From assembly GCA_002427325.1 (NCBI GenBank), contig DIQS01000054.1, forward strand, positions 1 through 20,763: 20,763 nucleotides of DNA. The letters run 5' to 3'. This DNA comes from Cloacimonetes bacterium UBA5456 (GTDB lineage: Bacteria > Cloacimonadota > Cloacimonadia > Cloacimonadales > Cloacimonadaceae). The notes under the pieces were generated by a model. That model saw nothing but the letters and a program-made list of their open reading frames with translations, was not told where the DNA came from and did not search any database. Shown here one piece after another: positions 7,216-14,175 of this stretch. Numbering within the stretch: the first letter of the stretch is position 1; each line of letters opens with the position of its first letter. Made by a program: the position numbers and the translations under genes.

Positions 7216-8997
7216 ATGGTTAATAATGTCAACGTTTGGATTGATGGTAAAGAGTACGAAGTTCCCGAAAACATGACCATCATCGAAGCAGCCGACAAAT
7301 ACGGGATATACATTCCCAGACTCTGCTATCATCCCGACCTCCCGCCAACCGCTAATTGCGGCGTATGTGTGGTGGAACTCGAAGGAGCTCCTGTCCCAAA
7401 ACGTGCATGCTGCACACCTGTCGCACAAGGCATGAAGGTTGTGACAAATAGTCTCAAACTGCGTTCATATCGCAAAACCTTGGTGGAAATGATCCTTTCC
7501 AACCACGAAGTTGTCTGCCCCACCTGCGTGGCAAACAACAAATGCGAATTGCAGACCTTGGCAAACAACATGGGCATCGATCCCTACGCTCTGCCTAATA
7601 TTGTCTCTGAGAAAGAAGTTGACCTCAGCTCTTATTCAATCATCAGAGACCCCAAGAAGTGTATCTCTTGCGGCAGATGCATCACCGTCTGTAATGAAGT
7701 GCAGACCGTTTACGCACTCACCAACAGCGCACGTGGCATAGAAAGCGAAATCACCACCGCTTTTGGCCGCGGCATGGCTTTGAGCCCTTGCGTTAACTGC
7801 GGTCAGTGCACGGTTTATTGCCCCACCGGTGCTCTTCGCGAAAGAAGCGAAGTGGACGATGTGTGGGATGCTATCCTTGATCCTGACAAGCATGTCATCG
7901 TTCAAGAAGCACCCTCCATTCGCGTTTCTTTGGGCGAGGAATTCGGCTTGCCTTTGGGCACAGTCACCGCCAAGAAGATGTATGCAGCTCTGAGAAAGAT
8001 CGGCTTCGACTCCGTCATGGACACGAACTTCACAGCAGACCTCACCATCATGGAAGAGGGAACCGAATGTGTTAATCGCCTCAAAGCCGGCGAAAAACGC
8101 CCTCTAATCACATCATGCTCACCCGGCTGGGTTAAATTCATGGAAACCTACTATCCCGACCTCGCGGATTGCGTTTCCACTGCAAAATCCCCCATGAGCA
8201 TGTTTGGTGTGCTTTCCAAAACCTTCTATGCCGAAGAGCATAACATTGATCCTGCGAAGATTGTCTCCGTTGCGATCATGCCTTGCACGGCAAAGAAATT
8301 TGAAGCACGTCGCCCTGAACTTCGCGATAGCGGATATCAAGACACGGACTACGTTCTCACCACCCGTGAATTGCTCCGCATGATCAAAGAAGCCGGCATC
8401 GACTTTGCCAACATCGCTGAGGAAGAACCCGATGAAGGCATGAGCTTCTATTCCGGCGCAGGAACAATCTTCGGCGCAACCGGCGGTGTGATGGAAGCAG
8501 CAATCCGCTCAGCATATACCCTTGTCACCGGCGAAGAGCTGGAAAACATCGACATCTGCGCTGTTCGTGGATTCGAAGGCATCAAAGAAGCCACCATCAA
8601 TATTCCCGGATTTGGCGACCTCAAAGTTGCTGTTGCCCACGGACTCGGCAATGCCCGCAAGGTCATGGACCGCGTTCGCGCCAGCCTCGCCGAAACCGGT
8701 GAATCACCCTGGCACTTCATCGAGATCATGGCATGCCCCGGCGGATGCGTTGGCGGCGGCGGTCAGCCCTATGGCAATGACATCGCTTCCCGTGCACGTC
8801 GCGGACTTGCCCTCTATGAAGAAGATTGCTCACTCCCCGTACGCAAATCTCACCATAACCCGGAAGTTCAACGCATCTATGAGAAATATCTCGGTGCACC
8901 GAACTCTCCGCTTGCACACAAGCTCTTGCATACCAACTATTTCAAACGCTCAATCAGCGATGGAAGCGTGGTATCAGAGGCTACCAAGAAACACTAA
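7216..8997 (+). CDS. hydA: [FeFe]-hydrogenase catalytic subunit HydA
   Basis: 593 residues, a multi-cluster (group A3-like) [FeFe]-hydrogenase. In order: an N-terminal 2Fe-2S domain (C37, C48, C51, C65); a His-Cys3 4Fe-4S site (H97, C101, C104, C110); two ferredoxin-type 4Fe-4S sites (C149-C159 and C192-C202); then the H-cluster domain with L1 TSCSPGW (~299-305), L2 MPCTAKKFE (C357, K360) and L3 MACPGGCVGGGGQP (C507, C511). The C-terminal tail lacks the extra NuoE-like domain of some homologs. It reduces protons or oxidises H2 in the cytoplasm and, with the NuoE/NuoF subunits upstream, should couple to NAD(P)H and ferredoxin. It is the last gene of the operon, followed by a terminator. Maturases HydEFG are not in this window. 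Confidence 0.97.
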   Translation: MVNNVNVWIDGKEYEVPENMTIIEAADKYGIYIPRLCYHPDLPPTANCGVCVVELEGAPVPKRACCTPVAQGMKVVTNSLKLRSYRKTLVEMILSNHEVVCPTCVANNKCELQTLANNMGIDPYALPNIVSEKEVDLSSYSIIRDPKKCISCGRCITVCNEVQTVYALTNSARGIESEITTAFGRGMALSPCVNCGQCTVYCPTGALRERSEVDDVWDAILDPDKHVIVQEAPSIRVSLGEEFGLPLGTVTAKKMYAALRKIGFDSVMDTNFTADLTIMEEGTECVNRLKAGEKRPLITSCSPGWVKFMETYYPDLADCVSTAKSPMSMFGVLSKTFYAEEHNIDPAKIVSVAIMPCTAKKFEARRPELRDSGYQDTDYVLTTRELLRMIKEAGIDFANIAEEEPDEGMSFYSGAGTIFGATGGVMEAAIRSAYTLVTGEELENIDICAVRGFEGIKEATINIPGFGDLKVAVAHGLGNARKVMDRVRASLAETGESPWHFIEIMACPGGCVGGGGQPYGNDIASRARRGLALYEEDCSLPVRKSHHNPEVQRIYEKYLGAPNSPLAHKLLHTNYFKRSISDGSVVSEATKKH

Positions 8998-9024
8998 GGA
9001 GTGCTTACACTCTAAGGATACACG

Positions 9025-9055
9025 GAGCCGGACGAAATGGTCCGGCTCTTTTTTT
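9025..9055 (+). terminator. Rho-independent terminator of the hydrogenase operon
   Basis: A perfect 9-bp GC-rich stem (GAGCCGGAC, 9025-9033, with GTCCGGCTC, 9040-9048) closes a 6-base GAAATG loop and runs straight into seven T residues. It lies 28 bases after the hydA stop, so it ends the operon. Confidence 0.93.
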
Positions 9056-9076
9056 CTCTCATCCCTGGGGTTTGGG

Positions 9077-9097
9077 GCGGTAACATCTTGTTGCCGC
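9077..9097. repeat. Hairpin module, ATCTT-loop type
   Basis: GCGGTAAC (9077-9084), loop ATCTT, GTTGCCGC (9090-9097); one pair is a T-G wobble. The same loop and inner stem recur at 14047-14067 with outer stem GTGG/CCAC instead of GCGG/CCGC, a compensated change. Confidence 0.7.
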
Positions 9098-9231
9098 TAC
9101 TTCACCTTTTGCCATTCTTTTCACATTTTTACCTTATAAATATCACTGGCATTACACAACTATACACTTATAAAAGAACTATCACGAGCGCAGCAAGCCA
9201 TTCTCAATTCTCAATTGGCACGAAGTGCGCC

Positions 9232-9393
9232 CTACTTTCTATAGGGGGACAAAATCGAAAAACGGTGACAAAATGAGCAACTAATTTTTTGGTCAGTCGT
9301 GTAAGTGACTCAAAAATGAAGCCTGAAATAATCTTCAAATAAATATTAAGCATAACCATGTTATGTAAACCTGTTTAGTTTTGAGTGACTTAG
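9232..9393. repeat. 162-bp direct repeat, left copy
   Basis: Matches 10663-10824 over its whole length without gaps, with about 15 differences by eye. The last ~84 bases are almost identical. It contains two GACAAAAT motifs 18 bases apart near its start, a CATAAC-CAT-GTTATG hairpin (9351-9365), and an imperfect long inverted repeat whose arms are GTGACTCAAAA near 9305 and TTTTGAGTGAC near 9380. It flanks the Panacea toxin-antitoxin module. The repeated GGTGACAAAAT motif resembles ends of some IS21-type insertion sequences, but no transposase is present, so this is only a suggestion. Confidence 0.88.
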
Positions 9394-9442
9394 CTTTTGG
9401 GTGCTTGCTTATGATATACGATTTAACGATTTAGCGATTTAG

Positions 9443-9467
9443 CGAGAGCTTCGCATTTTGCGGAGTG
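9443..9467. repeat. 25-bp CGAGAGCTTCGCA module, left copy
   Basis: A short module (CGAGAGCTTCGCA, then 3-4 variable bases and GCGGRGTG) shared with 10872-10896. It sits about 50 bases beyond the 162-bp repeat on each side of the toxin-antitoxin module, so the direct repeat is composite. CTTCGCA and TGCGGAG can pair with one mismatch. Confidence 0.7.
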
Positions 9468-9605
9468 TATGGGCGGGGTGGAAATTGGGATGATAGAACA
9501 CGGATTTAATAGATTAATACGGATCGATATTTGCTCATTATCATGGATACAACAATGCTGAGAACAGTATGGTTAGTGATCAGATTAATATTATTTGTTT
9601 ATATC

Positions 9606-9938
9606 TTACGCAATAACGCCTTGTTTTTTGAGAAGCTTATATGCGTCTTTATAGGTATCGTCATTTCTTATTGTAACAAACAGAAAATAAACGGCTGGAT
9701 GCGCATTCATATCAAAAAGACCACATTCAAATTCGCCGGTAATTGCATACAAAATTCTAATCTTATTCTTATATCTTCTAATGCCTTGCAAATTTCCTTT
9801 GAGAAAGGAGTGGGCAGTAGGGGCTTGACGAATGTATTCTTCTTTTGTGCTGATAAAATTAAAGGTATTTCGGTCTAATTTTTGTTTACTTTCATGATAG
9901 CAAGGCAAGTATTTCTTCTGGTATATATTCACTATCAC
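9606..9938 (-). CDS. RelE/ParE-superfamily toxin-like protein
   Basis: 110 residues. The core FLKGNLQGIRRYKNKIRILYAI (residues ~45-66, a strand-turn-strand rich in arginine and lysine) and the end IRNDDTYKDAYKLLKKQG match the fold and basic residues of RelE/ParE/HigB-type ribosome-dependent or gyrase toxins. In relatives this C-terminal segment often reads HRxxxY; the Tyr is kept here. ATG 9938 lies inside the preceding antitoxin gene, giving a 47-base overlap; a later non-ATG start is possible because the first ~20 residues look unlike the family. Its partner upstream is a Panacea-domain antitoxin. Whether it cuts mRNA or acts otherwise cannot be told from sequence. Confidence 0.72.
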   Translation of the reverse strand: MIVNIYQKKYLPCYHESKQKLDRNTFNFISTKEEYIRQAPTAHSFLKGNLQGIRRYKNKIRILYAITGEFECGLFDMNAHPAVYFLFVTIRNDDTYKDAYKLLKKQGVIA

Positions 9939-10437
9939 TCTCCATTTCGTTTACTTTATCAATGAGCTGAAAGTATTCTTCTTTATTATCTAAAACAAGC
10001 TCTTCTATAAACAAGGGCTCACCGGGATCACTATACATCCAGGCTGGTAATTGATGGGATATCTCAGAAAGTTGATTGCCGGTATGATTATTTACTTTCG
10101 AGCAAATCTCATGGATGATGTCTTGAGCTGGCTGTGGAATATTTATTGCCGCCGATATCGGCTCATATTTATGTTGTGTATATGTAGTAGTTGCCCCGGG
10201 GATATCCATGTCGCAAATTTTCATTGTCCACAGGGTGCCTTCTCCTTCTTTTAATATGTCATCGAAATTTGCAGGTACAGGACCCCTCTGCAGGCGAACA
10301 TAATAGCTGCCTGTTAAGCTTTCCTCCCATGTGCGATAATAACTTCGCTCAATGAAGAGGAAAATCTTTGCCAACTTGACTTTGCTGCAACTTCCCATCT
10401 CGGTCAGAATAGCATGAATAAGTTCTTGTGCGGTCAT
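9892..10437 (-). CDS. Panacea (SocA/DUF4065-like) domain antitoxin
   Basis: 181 residues. Residues ~5-60 carry the family pattern: KLAKIFLFIERSYYRTWEESLTGSYYVRLQ (read in parts), followed by RGPVPANFDDILKEG, equivalent to the K-LLYxADR...TG..Y....GPVP motif of Panacea/SocA-like proteins. These are known as promiscuous antitoxin domains that neutralise varied toxins; the C-terminal part (from ~110) would be the toxin-specific segment. The ATG has an AGAGGAG site six bases upstream and a strong promoter. The gene comes first and the RelE-like toxin second, overlapping by 47 bases, so expression is coupled. The family is fairly certain; the pairing is inferred from context. Confidence 0.82.
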   Translation of the reverse strand: MTAQELIHAILTEMGSCSKVKLAKIFLFIERSYYRTWEESLTGSYYVRLQRGPVPANFDDILKEGEGTLWTMKICDMDIPGATTTYTQHKYEPISAAINIPQPAQDIIHEICSKVNNHTGNQLSEISHQLPAWMYSDPGEPLFIEELVLDNKEEYFQLIDKVNEMESDSEYIPEEILALLS

Positions 10438-10475
10438 GGCTTTCTCCTCTTTTTTTCTCTATCGTCTTATGATAC

Positions 10476-10504
10476 AATATATTCATAAGCTTATATCGTG
10501 TCAA
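10476..10504 (-). promoter_or_regulatory. Sigma70-type promoter of the Panacea/RelE-like module with palindromic spacer
   Basis: On the - strand, TTGACA (10499-10504) and TATATT (10476-10481) are separated by exactly 17 bases, an almost consensus promoter. The spacer holds the perfect 10-bp palindrome ATAAGCTTAT (10485-10494), well placed as an operator for autoregulation. The start codon is about 40 bases downstream. Confidence 0.75.
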
Positions 10505-10662
10505 TATAAAATTTACATAGGCTGGTTTTAATGATTTTTATTGAAGCTTGAGAATCGTTTTTTAAAACATCATCGTCGCCAATAGAATAGACTTGCACTA
10601 AATGAAAAAGGTTCTTATGATGTTTAAGTCCCTTACCTCGTAAACACATAAAACAAAACCTT

Positions 10663-10824
10663 CTACTATCTATAGGGAGACAAAATCGAGAAACGGTGAC
10701 AAAATGCCCAACTAATTTTTCAAGCACTTGCGTAACTGCCTCAAAAATGAAGCCTGAAATAATCTTCACATAAATATTAAGCATAACCATGTTATGTAAA
10801 CCTGTTTAGTTTTGAGTGACTTAG
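10663..10824. repeat. 162-bp direct repeat, right copy
   Basis: Ungapped match to 9232-9393 at an offset of 1431 bases. Differences cluster in the first half; the last half is almost identical, including the CATAAC-CAT-GTTATG hairpin (10782-10796). The stretch corresponding to the left copy's GTGACTCAAAA arm is changed here (CTGCCTCAAAA), so its long inverted repeat is weaker. Confidence 0.88.
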
Positions 10825-10871
10825 GGGTTTGATGAAAGCTAAGTTAGCTACGAGCTAAGAGTTACGAGCTA

Positions 10872-10896
10872 CGAGAGCTTCGCACAATGCGGGGTG
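10872..10896. repeat. 25-bp CGAGAGCTTCGCA module, right copy
   Basis: Same module as 9443-9467, with different bases between the CGCA and TGCG halves. It lies at the same distance (about 48 bases) beyond the 162-bp repeat. Confidence 0.7.
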
Positions 10897-10927
10897 AGTA
10901 GACGTGGTGTGTAAAGTATTTGTAACG

Positions 10928-10989
10928 CTGGCTTTAGCCGGCCGTTGTTCGGACTTTAGTCCGCGTCCAATGACGTGCGCAAGACGCAC
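10928..10989. repeat. Cluster of three mini-hairpins
   Basis: Three short stem-loops in a row: CTGGCT-TT-AGCCGG (10928-10941, one T-G pair), CGGACT-TT-AGTCCG (10950-10963, perfect) and GTGCG-CAAGA-CGCAC (10975-10989, perfect). They lie downstream of the lipoprotein operon that ends at 11090 on the - strand. None is followed by a T-run on that strand, so they are not typical terminators, though they could protect mRNA ends. Confidence 0.6.
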
Positions 10990-11089
10990 TCCTTCAAGAG
11001 AATAGAACACGGATTGAACGGATTCAACGGATTTGCACGGATGGAGTTTGGAACTGGTAGGAATATGCTGGGTTTGGGGCGATAACATC

Positions 11090-11773
11090 TTACTTGCTAA
11101 CTGTAATCACTCCCTTCTTGCTCGCCGACGCAGGTTTCTCCGCATCCAGCCCATGTTCAGGATGGTATTTCCCATAAGGAAGCGCTTGTTGCATCGTCTT
11201 AATATTCGCCTTTCTTGTGTTCGGGAAATAATCTTCAGACATCGTTTTAACCGCTGATTCTAACACCGCAAACAATAAATTATCGCTGGAAGATTCGAGC
11301 GAGATTTCTATTGTCGTCTCATAATCCCAAATCGTTTCCATTGTGAGCGTGCTGACCAGGGCAAGCGATGATTCAACTGTCAGTGTTCCCTCAATCAGGA
11401 ACCATTTTTTATCCCACTTATTAATTGTTGAATATAGCACCGCATCAGCCCCAAAATGTTTCTTTAGGTTTTCCAAAACTACAGGCGTGATTGTTTCGGT
11501 ATCATACATCCCCTCGTCCCGCAGGATCGTGAACACGGCTTCAACCGGTAGGGGATAGTAGCCTGACAAAGCCAAAGCTTCTGCCAGAGAGCAGGCAAAA
11601 TATTCCTTCGCATCCGCTGCACCGCTATTGTTGATCGGCGGCAAAACCAAGATGGACACTGGCTTTTCCGTGTACATATCAGGATAAACACTTTGTCTTG
11701 TATGAGAAGAAATTGCACATCCGCCGAGGGTGATCAGCAGCGCAAATAATAGCCATAACATTCGATTTTTCAT
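11090..11773 (-). CDS. GNA1162/DUF799 family outer-membrane lipoprotein
   Basis: 227 residues. A type II signal peptide ends in LITLGGC (lipidated Cys ~19). The mature part begins with a linker and then SILVLPPINNSGAADAKEYF, typical of the GNA1162/DUF799 lipoprotein family described from Neisseria (a TolB-N-like fold). It also contains VYSTINKWD-like strands and a lysine-rich tail. It is the last gene of a four-gene - strand operon behind CsgG, a PEGA-like lipoprotein and DUF4810, the usual company of this family. Its role is unknown; a periplasmic or outer-membrane complex with the CsgG-like protein is plausible. The stop codon lies at the edge of a repeat-derived stretch (11068-11099). Confidence 0.85.
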   Translation of the reverse strand: MKNRMLWLLFALLITLGGCAISSHTRQSVYPDMYTEKPVSILVLPPINNSGAADAKEYFACSLAEALALSGYYPLPVEAVFTILRDEGMYDTETITPVVLENLKKHFGADAVLYSTINKWDKKWFLIEGTLTVESSLALVSTLTMETIWDYETTIEISLESSSDNLLFAVLESAVKTMSEDYFPNTRKANIKTMQQALPYGKYHPEHGLDAEKPASASKKGVITVSK

Positions 11774-11787
11774 TGCTTACTCCCCAG

Positions 11788-12135
11788 CTATATCTTGCCA
11801 AAATAGCGCATTAACATGAAGTTGATCAAAGCAGTTGATTCTTCAAAATTCTGCTTTTCTTTTTCGAAATACTCGCGAGCTTTCTCTTCTTGCTTTTCGC
11901 CCATTAAAATCATCGCGTAATCACAATATAGCCCGGGAGCCACTTTTCTACCCGCTTTTTCTTCTCTATCGAATAGATTTTCCAAGCTCTGTTTGTAGGC
12001 ATCCAAGGACTTTTCATCCCCCAGTTTTACAGCTTTGTAATAGTTATGAGATGTGTTTCCATAATAATATAAGCCAGTCTGTTGTGCACAAGCTGTAAAC
12101 AGGATAAATATCAATAGGATAGGAGCGTATTTCAT
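11788..12135 (-). CDS. DUF4810 domain lipoprotein
   Basis: 115 residues. A short signal peptide has lipobox LFTAC (Cys ~16). The mature protein starts with GLYYYGNTSHNYYKAVK and goes on to a helical, TPR-like repeat region with PGLYCDYAMILM and EKAREYFEKEKQNF, features of DUF4810 proteins that accompany CsgG and GNA1162 lipoproteins. Its ATG overlaps the preceding stop by four bases (ATGA), so it is translationally coupled. It ends 14 bases before the GNA1162-like gene. Function unknown; by fold it may be a scaffold in an outer-membrane assembly. Confidence 0.82.
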   Translation of the reverse strand: MKYAPILLIFILFTACAQQTGLYYYGNTSHNYYKAVKLGDEKSLDAYKQSLENLFDREEKAGRKVAPGLYCDYAMILMGEKQEEKAREYFEKEKQNFEESTALINFMLMRYFGKI

Positions 12136-12431
12136 GGCAGGCTCACTTCGACAATATTGCCAACTGTGATCATTACCTTTCTCTTGAGAATCTGTCTGTT
12201 TGCCTCATTGATCACCAAGTCGTAAGTCCCAGATTTCAAAGCTAATTTGTGCTCGGGAGTCACCGTCACGGGCTGATTATTTAGGGTGATAGTCTTGCCG
12301 GATAAATCACCATTGAACTGCAAATATCCCACATCTTCGATAACGGTGTTTTTCTGTGAATACTTTTGCACGCTACAAGAAGCTGCCACCATCAAAATTA
12401 TCATGGCTATGATTAAAAAACGTAATTTCAT
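12132..12431 (-). CDS. Small lipoprotein with PEGA-like domain
   Basis: 99 residues from ATG 12431, chosen because TGAGGCG lies just upstream and the N-terminus MKLRFLIIAMIILMVAASC then forms a clean type II signal peptide. A GTG at 12443 that overlaps the CsgG stop (GTGA) would add four residues and is also possible. The mature ~80 residues are beta-rich and end in a pattern (LKSGTYDLVINE, KRKVMITVGNIVEVSL) like the PEGA carbohydrate-binding/surface domain. In the better known trio (CsgG, DUF4810, GNA1162) such a gene is not always present. I do not recognise the exact family. Confidence 0.7.
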   Translation of the reverse strand: MKLRFLIIAMIILMVAASCSVQKYSQKNTVIEDVGYLQFNGDLSGKTITLNNQPVTVTPEHKLALKSGTYDLVINEANRQILKRKVMITVGNIVEVSLP

Positions 12432-12439
12432 TTTGCGCC

Positions 12440-13390
12440 TCACTTATCGCTGATATAAAGGTTTTCAATGTCCGATGGCGAGATTTCCCCACTAATCAGA
12501 GTCGCAAAGGACAGCTCGGTAAGTTCATTCCCCGGGATAAGTTGAACGACTCTTATTTTGCCGACCTGCGTTCCGGGGAGCTCAATCTCAATGCCGGTTT
12601 GGGGGTTTTTAACCATTTTCCCCTTTTCATAGACAAAGAATTCATCTCCGATCTTTATCCCTTGCAGAGCGCCTCCGGAAATGACGAATGTGTCATTGTC
12701 ATAACTCAATATATATGATTTCCAGTCTTCATCACTCAGTTTATTGATGAGATTATTTATCACGGCACTGATTGCTGCATCGATAGCCTTGTCCCCAAGA
12801 GTGTCATCATATCCGCCCGTCGTTCCCATGCCGAAGGTTGTGCCAGTTTCAGAGCTTGATTCGCCGCTCCCTTCTTCTCCATAGATCACGACCCCTGTGC
12901 GCGTATCAACGATTCTGAGGTTGACCTTTGCATAAGCGGTTTGAGTTTTTGATCTGCCCACCAAACCAACATTTCCTTTTACATTGCGGCCAAATTCGGA
13001 GATCGAACCCAAAATCAGGTAGTCAGCAGGGATTTTTAAGCTTTGAACATTCGATAGTTGTTGTTCTTGATTTAAGTCTATCGTATCCTGTCTTTCGATG
13101 AGGAGAAACTTGTTTGACATTGCTAACTTGGAACTGAGGATGTCGTTAGCTGCGCGGGATAGTGCTACGCTGCTTTCCCCGCCTTCATTAAGAAAACTTG
13201 TGGCTGCCCGAGTATCGTTTGTAAATCGCCCAATCGCGACTTTTCGCTTCAATCCATAGTTATCGCTGCTCACGATTTGTGATTGTATAGGCTCGATATT
13301 CGTTGTTTGCGTTGGTTTTTCCGGCTGGAATCCTGCGCATCCGGCTAAGAATACTATGCTCGCACACAGTAATGCAAAACGAAATCTCAT
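12440..13390 (-). CDS. CsgG/HfaB-family outer-membrane lipoprotein
   Basis: 316 residues from ATG 13390, which has AGGAGG seven bases upstream; an ATG at 13408 has none. The signal peptide ends in VFLAGC. The mature part has KVAIGRFTNDTR (residues ~49-60, the CsgG N-terminal strand motif), KFLLIERQD, DYLILGSISEFG and a GKTQTAYAKVNLRIVDTRTG-type segment (read in parts), all typical of CsgG-family proteins. CsgG itself forms the curli secretion pore. Here no curli subunits (CsgA, B, E, F) are near, and the C-terminal ~90 residues add a domain with GIKIGDEFFVYEKG like those in flagellar or TolB-linked relatives. It is first in the operon. Confidence 0.88.
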   Translation of the reverse strand: MRFRFALLCASIVFLAGCAGFQPEKPTQTTNIEPIQSQIVSSDNYGLKRKVAIGRFTNDTRAATSFLNEGGESSVALSRAANDILSSKLAMSNKFLLIERQDTIDLNQEQQLSNVQSLKIPADYLILGSISEFGRNVKGNVGLVGRSKTQTAYAKVNLRIVDTRTGVVIYGEEGSGESSSETGTTFGMGTTGGYDDTLGDKAIDAAISAVINNLINKLSDEDWKSYILSYDNDTFVISGGALQGIKIGDEFFVYEKGKMVKNPQTGIEIELPGTQVGKIRVVQLIPGNELTELSFATLISGEISPSDIENLYISDK

Positions 13391-13423
13391 GATGAATCCT
13401 CCTGTCATGTTCCGTCTCTATCG

Positions 13424-13448
13424 GAATTGGAAATCGTAAATCCAATTC
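13424..13448. promoter_or_regulatory. Inverted repeat in the leader of the CsgG operon
   Basis: Perfect 8-bp arms GAATTGGA (13424-13431) and TCCAATTC (13441-13448) around a 9-base loop, about 35 bases upstream of the CsgG start. It could be an operator or a leader hairpin. No convincing -10/-35 pair was found beside it. Confidence 0.35.
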
Positions 13449-13634
13449 TTTGATTATGAAATGCTGTGAATATGTTCATAGCTCTCAATATTCATGCTAC
13501 ACACATTATTAACTACTCTGCGCATGATTGCCTAAGTCGATAAATAAGTCAAGCACTATGTTGAAGCAGACTTTGTTGCGTAAGGGAGATGTCCGATGAT
13601 GGAAGGGATGCAGGACTCAACAAACCCTTACCCC

Positions 13635-13712
13635 AACCGCGACTGGGGCTGCAACACACCACTCTTACTTTAGCTGCGACTGGGGTGGCAACACACGCAC
13701 CACTCTTACTTT
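13635..13712. repeat. Two short imperfect tandem units
   Basis: A 37-bp unit (13635-13671) and a 41-bp unit (13672-13712) share GCGACTGGGG, GCAACACAC and CACTCTTACTTT. They lead directly into the larger tandem array and look like shortened relatives of its first part. Confidence 0.7.
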
Positions 13713-14110
13713 AACCGCGCCCGGGGTGGAACATCTTGTTGCCACATGCTGGATTGTAAACGTCCTCGTTTACATCAAAAAGCCAAACAACATTCTCTTC
13801 TATCCCTTAGAAACTGGTAGGTTAACGCCCCCGTTAACCGAGAAAGCGCAGCTTTCTACACAAACTTACCCCAACCGCGCCCGGGGTGGAACATCTTGTT
13901 GCCACATGCTGGATTGTAAACGTCCTCGTTTACATCAAAAAGCTAAACAACGTTCTCTGCTACTCCATAGAAACTGGTAGGTTGACGTTCCCGTTAACCG
14001 AGAAAGCGCAGCTTTCTATACAAACCTTACCCCAACCGCGCCCGGGGTGGCAACATCTTGTTGCCACAAATATTCTTTCTTGGTGTGGAAACGTCTTCGT
14101 TGCCACGAGC
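13713..14110. repeat. Tandem array of ~160-bp hairpin-rich repeats
   Basis: Two full units (13713-13872, 13873-14033; periods 160 and 161 bases, about a dozen differences by eye) and a partial third (14034 to about 14110). Each full unit contains in order an ATCTT-loop hairpin, TGTAAACG-TCCT-CGTTTACA (e.g. 13915-13934), GGTTAACG-N4-CGTTAACC (13820-13839, 13980-13999) and GAAAGC-GCA-GCTTTC. Where a stem base changes between units (GGTTAACG to GGTTGACG) it remains pairable as G-T. The partial unit has the perfect form GTGGCAAC-ATCTT-GTTGCCAC (14047-14067) and continues with a variant GTGGAAACG-TCTT-CGTTGCCAC (14085-14106). Small frames through the array are repeat translations, not genes. Confidence 0.9.
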
Positions 14111-14145
14111 GACAGCAAGAATATAAGTTGCTTGCGAGATAGAAC

Positions 14146-14175
14146 AACGTTAACGAAATGATTTTCGTTAACGTT
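14146..14175. repeat. Perfect hairpin, 13-bp stem
   Basis: AACGTTAACGAAA (14146-14158), loop TGAT, TTTCGTTAACGTT (14163-14175). No T-run follows on either strand, so it is not a standard terminator. It shares the AACG/CGTT and GTTAACG words of the neighbouring repeat hairpins. Confidence 0.8.

Larger units (their letters stand above)
9056..9605. other. Repeat-rich gap, no gene supported
   Basis: 550 bases with no convincing coding sequence. It holds a small hairpin module (9077-9097), another short palindromic stretch at about 9217-9231 (GGCAC/GTGC), one copy of the 162-bp repeat (9232-9393), a run of near-identical short direct repeats around 9420-9446 (cgatttagcgatttagcg), the 25-bp module at 9443-9467, and an AT-rich acggatttaatagatt-like tract near 9492-9530. 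No terminator was seen for the toxin gene that ends at 9606 on the other strand. Confidence 0.6.
10438..11089. other. Repeat-rich gap, no gene supported
   Basis: 650 bases without a convincing gene. It holds the toxin-antitoxin promoter, an AT-rich stretch (10505-10660) with nothing recognised, the right 162-bp repeat (10663-10824), short direct repeats of ACGAGCTA around 10845-10872, the 25-bp module at 10872-10896, a hairpin cluster (10928-10989), and an acggattgaacggattcaacgg-like tract (11010-11042). Nothing in it looks like an RNA gene of a known family. Confidence 0.6.

Noticed and set aside
9531..9878. 115-codon + strand frame
   Set aside because: It is antisense to the RelE-like toxin, which has the better protein pattern and operon context.
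10491..10790. 99-codon - strand open frame between the toxin-antitoxin promoter and the right repeat
   Set aside because: It runs through the 162-bp repeat, overlaps the promoter region and has no recognisable domain or ribosome site; coding cannot be supported.
9056..11089. Transfer RNA or other known RNA genes in the long gaps
   Set aside because: No cloverleaf, T-loop sequence or riboswitch core was recognised by eye; only short hairpins and repeats are present.
13500..13560. Possible - strand promoter (TTGACT) for the CsgG operon
   Set aside because: The -10 at the right spacing (AATCAT) is too weak to claim.
13713..14110. Possible CRISPR array
   Set aside because: The units are about 160 bases, adjoin without unique spacers, and no cas gene is present.
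13726..14161. Two overlapping + strand open frames of 84 and 91 codons with the same start sequence
   Set aside because: They are translations of the tandem 160-bp repeat, begin inside a hairpin, have no ribosome site and no protein-like pattern.
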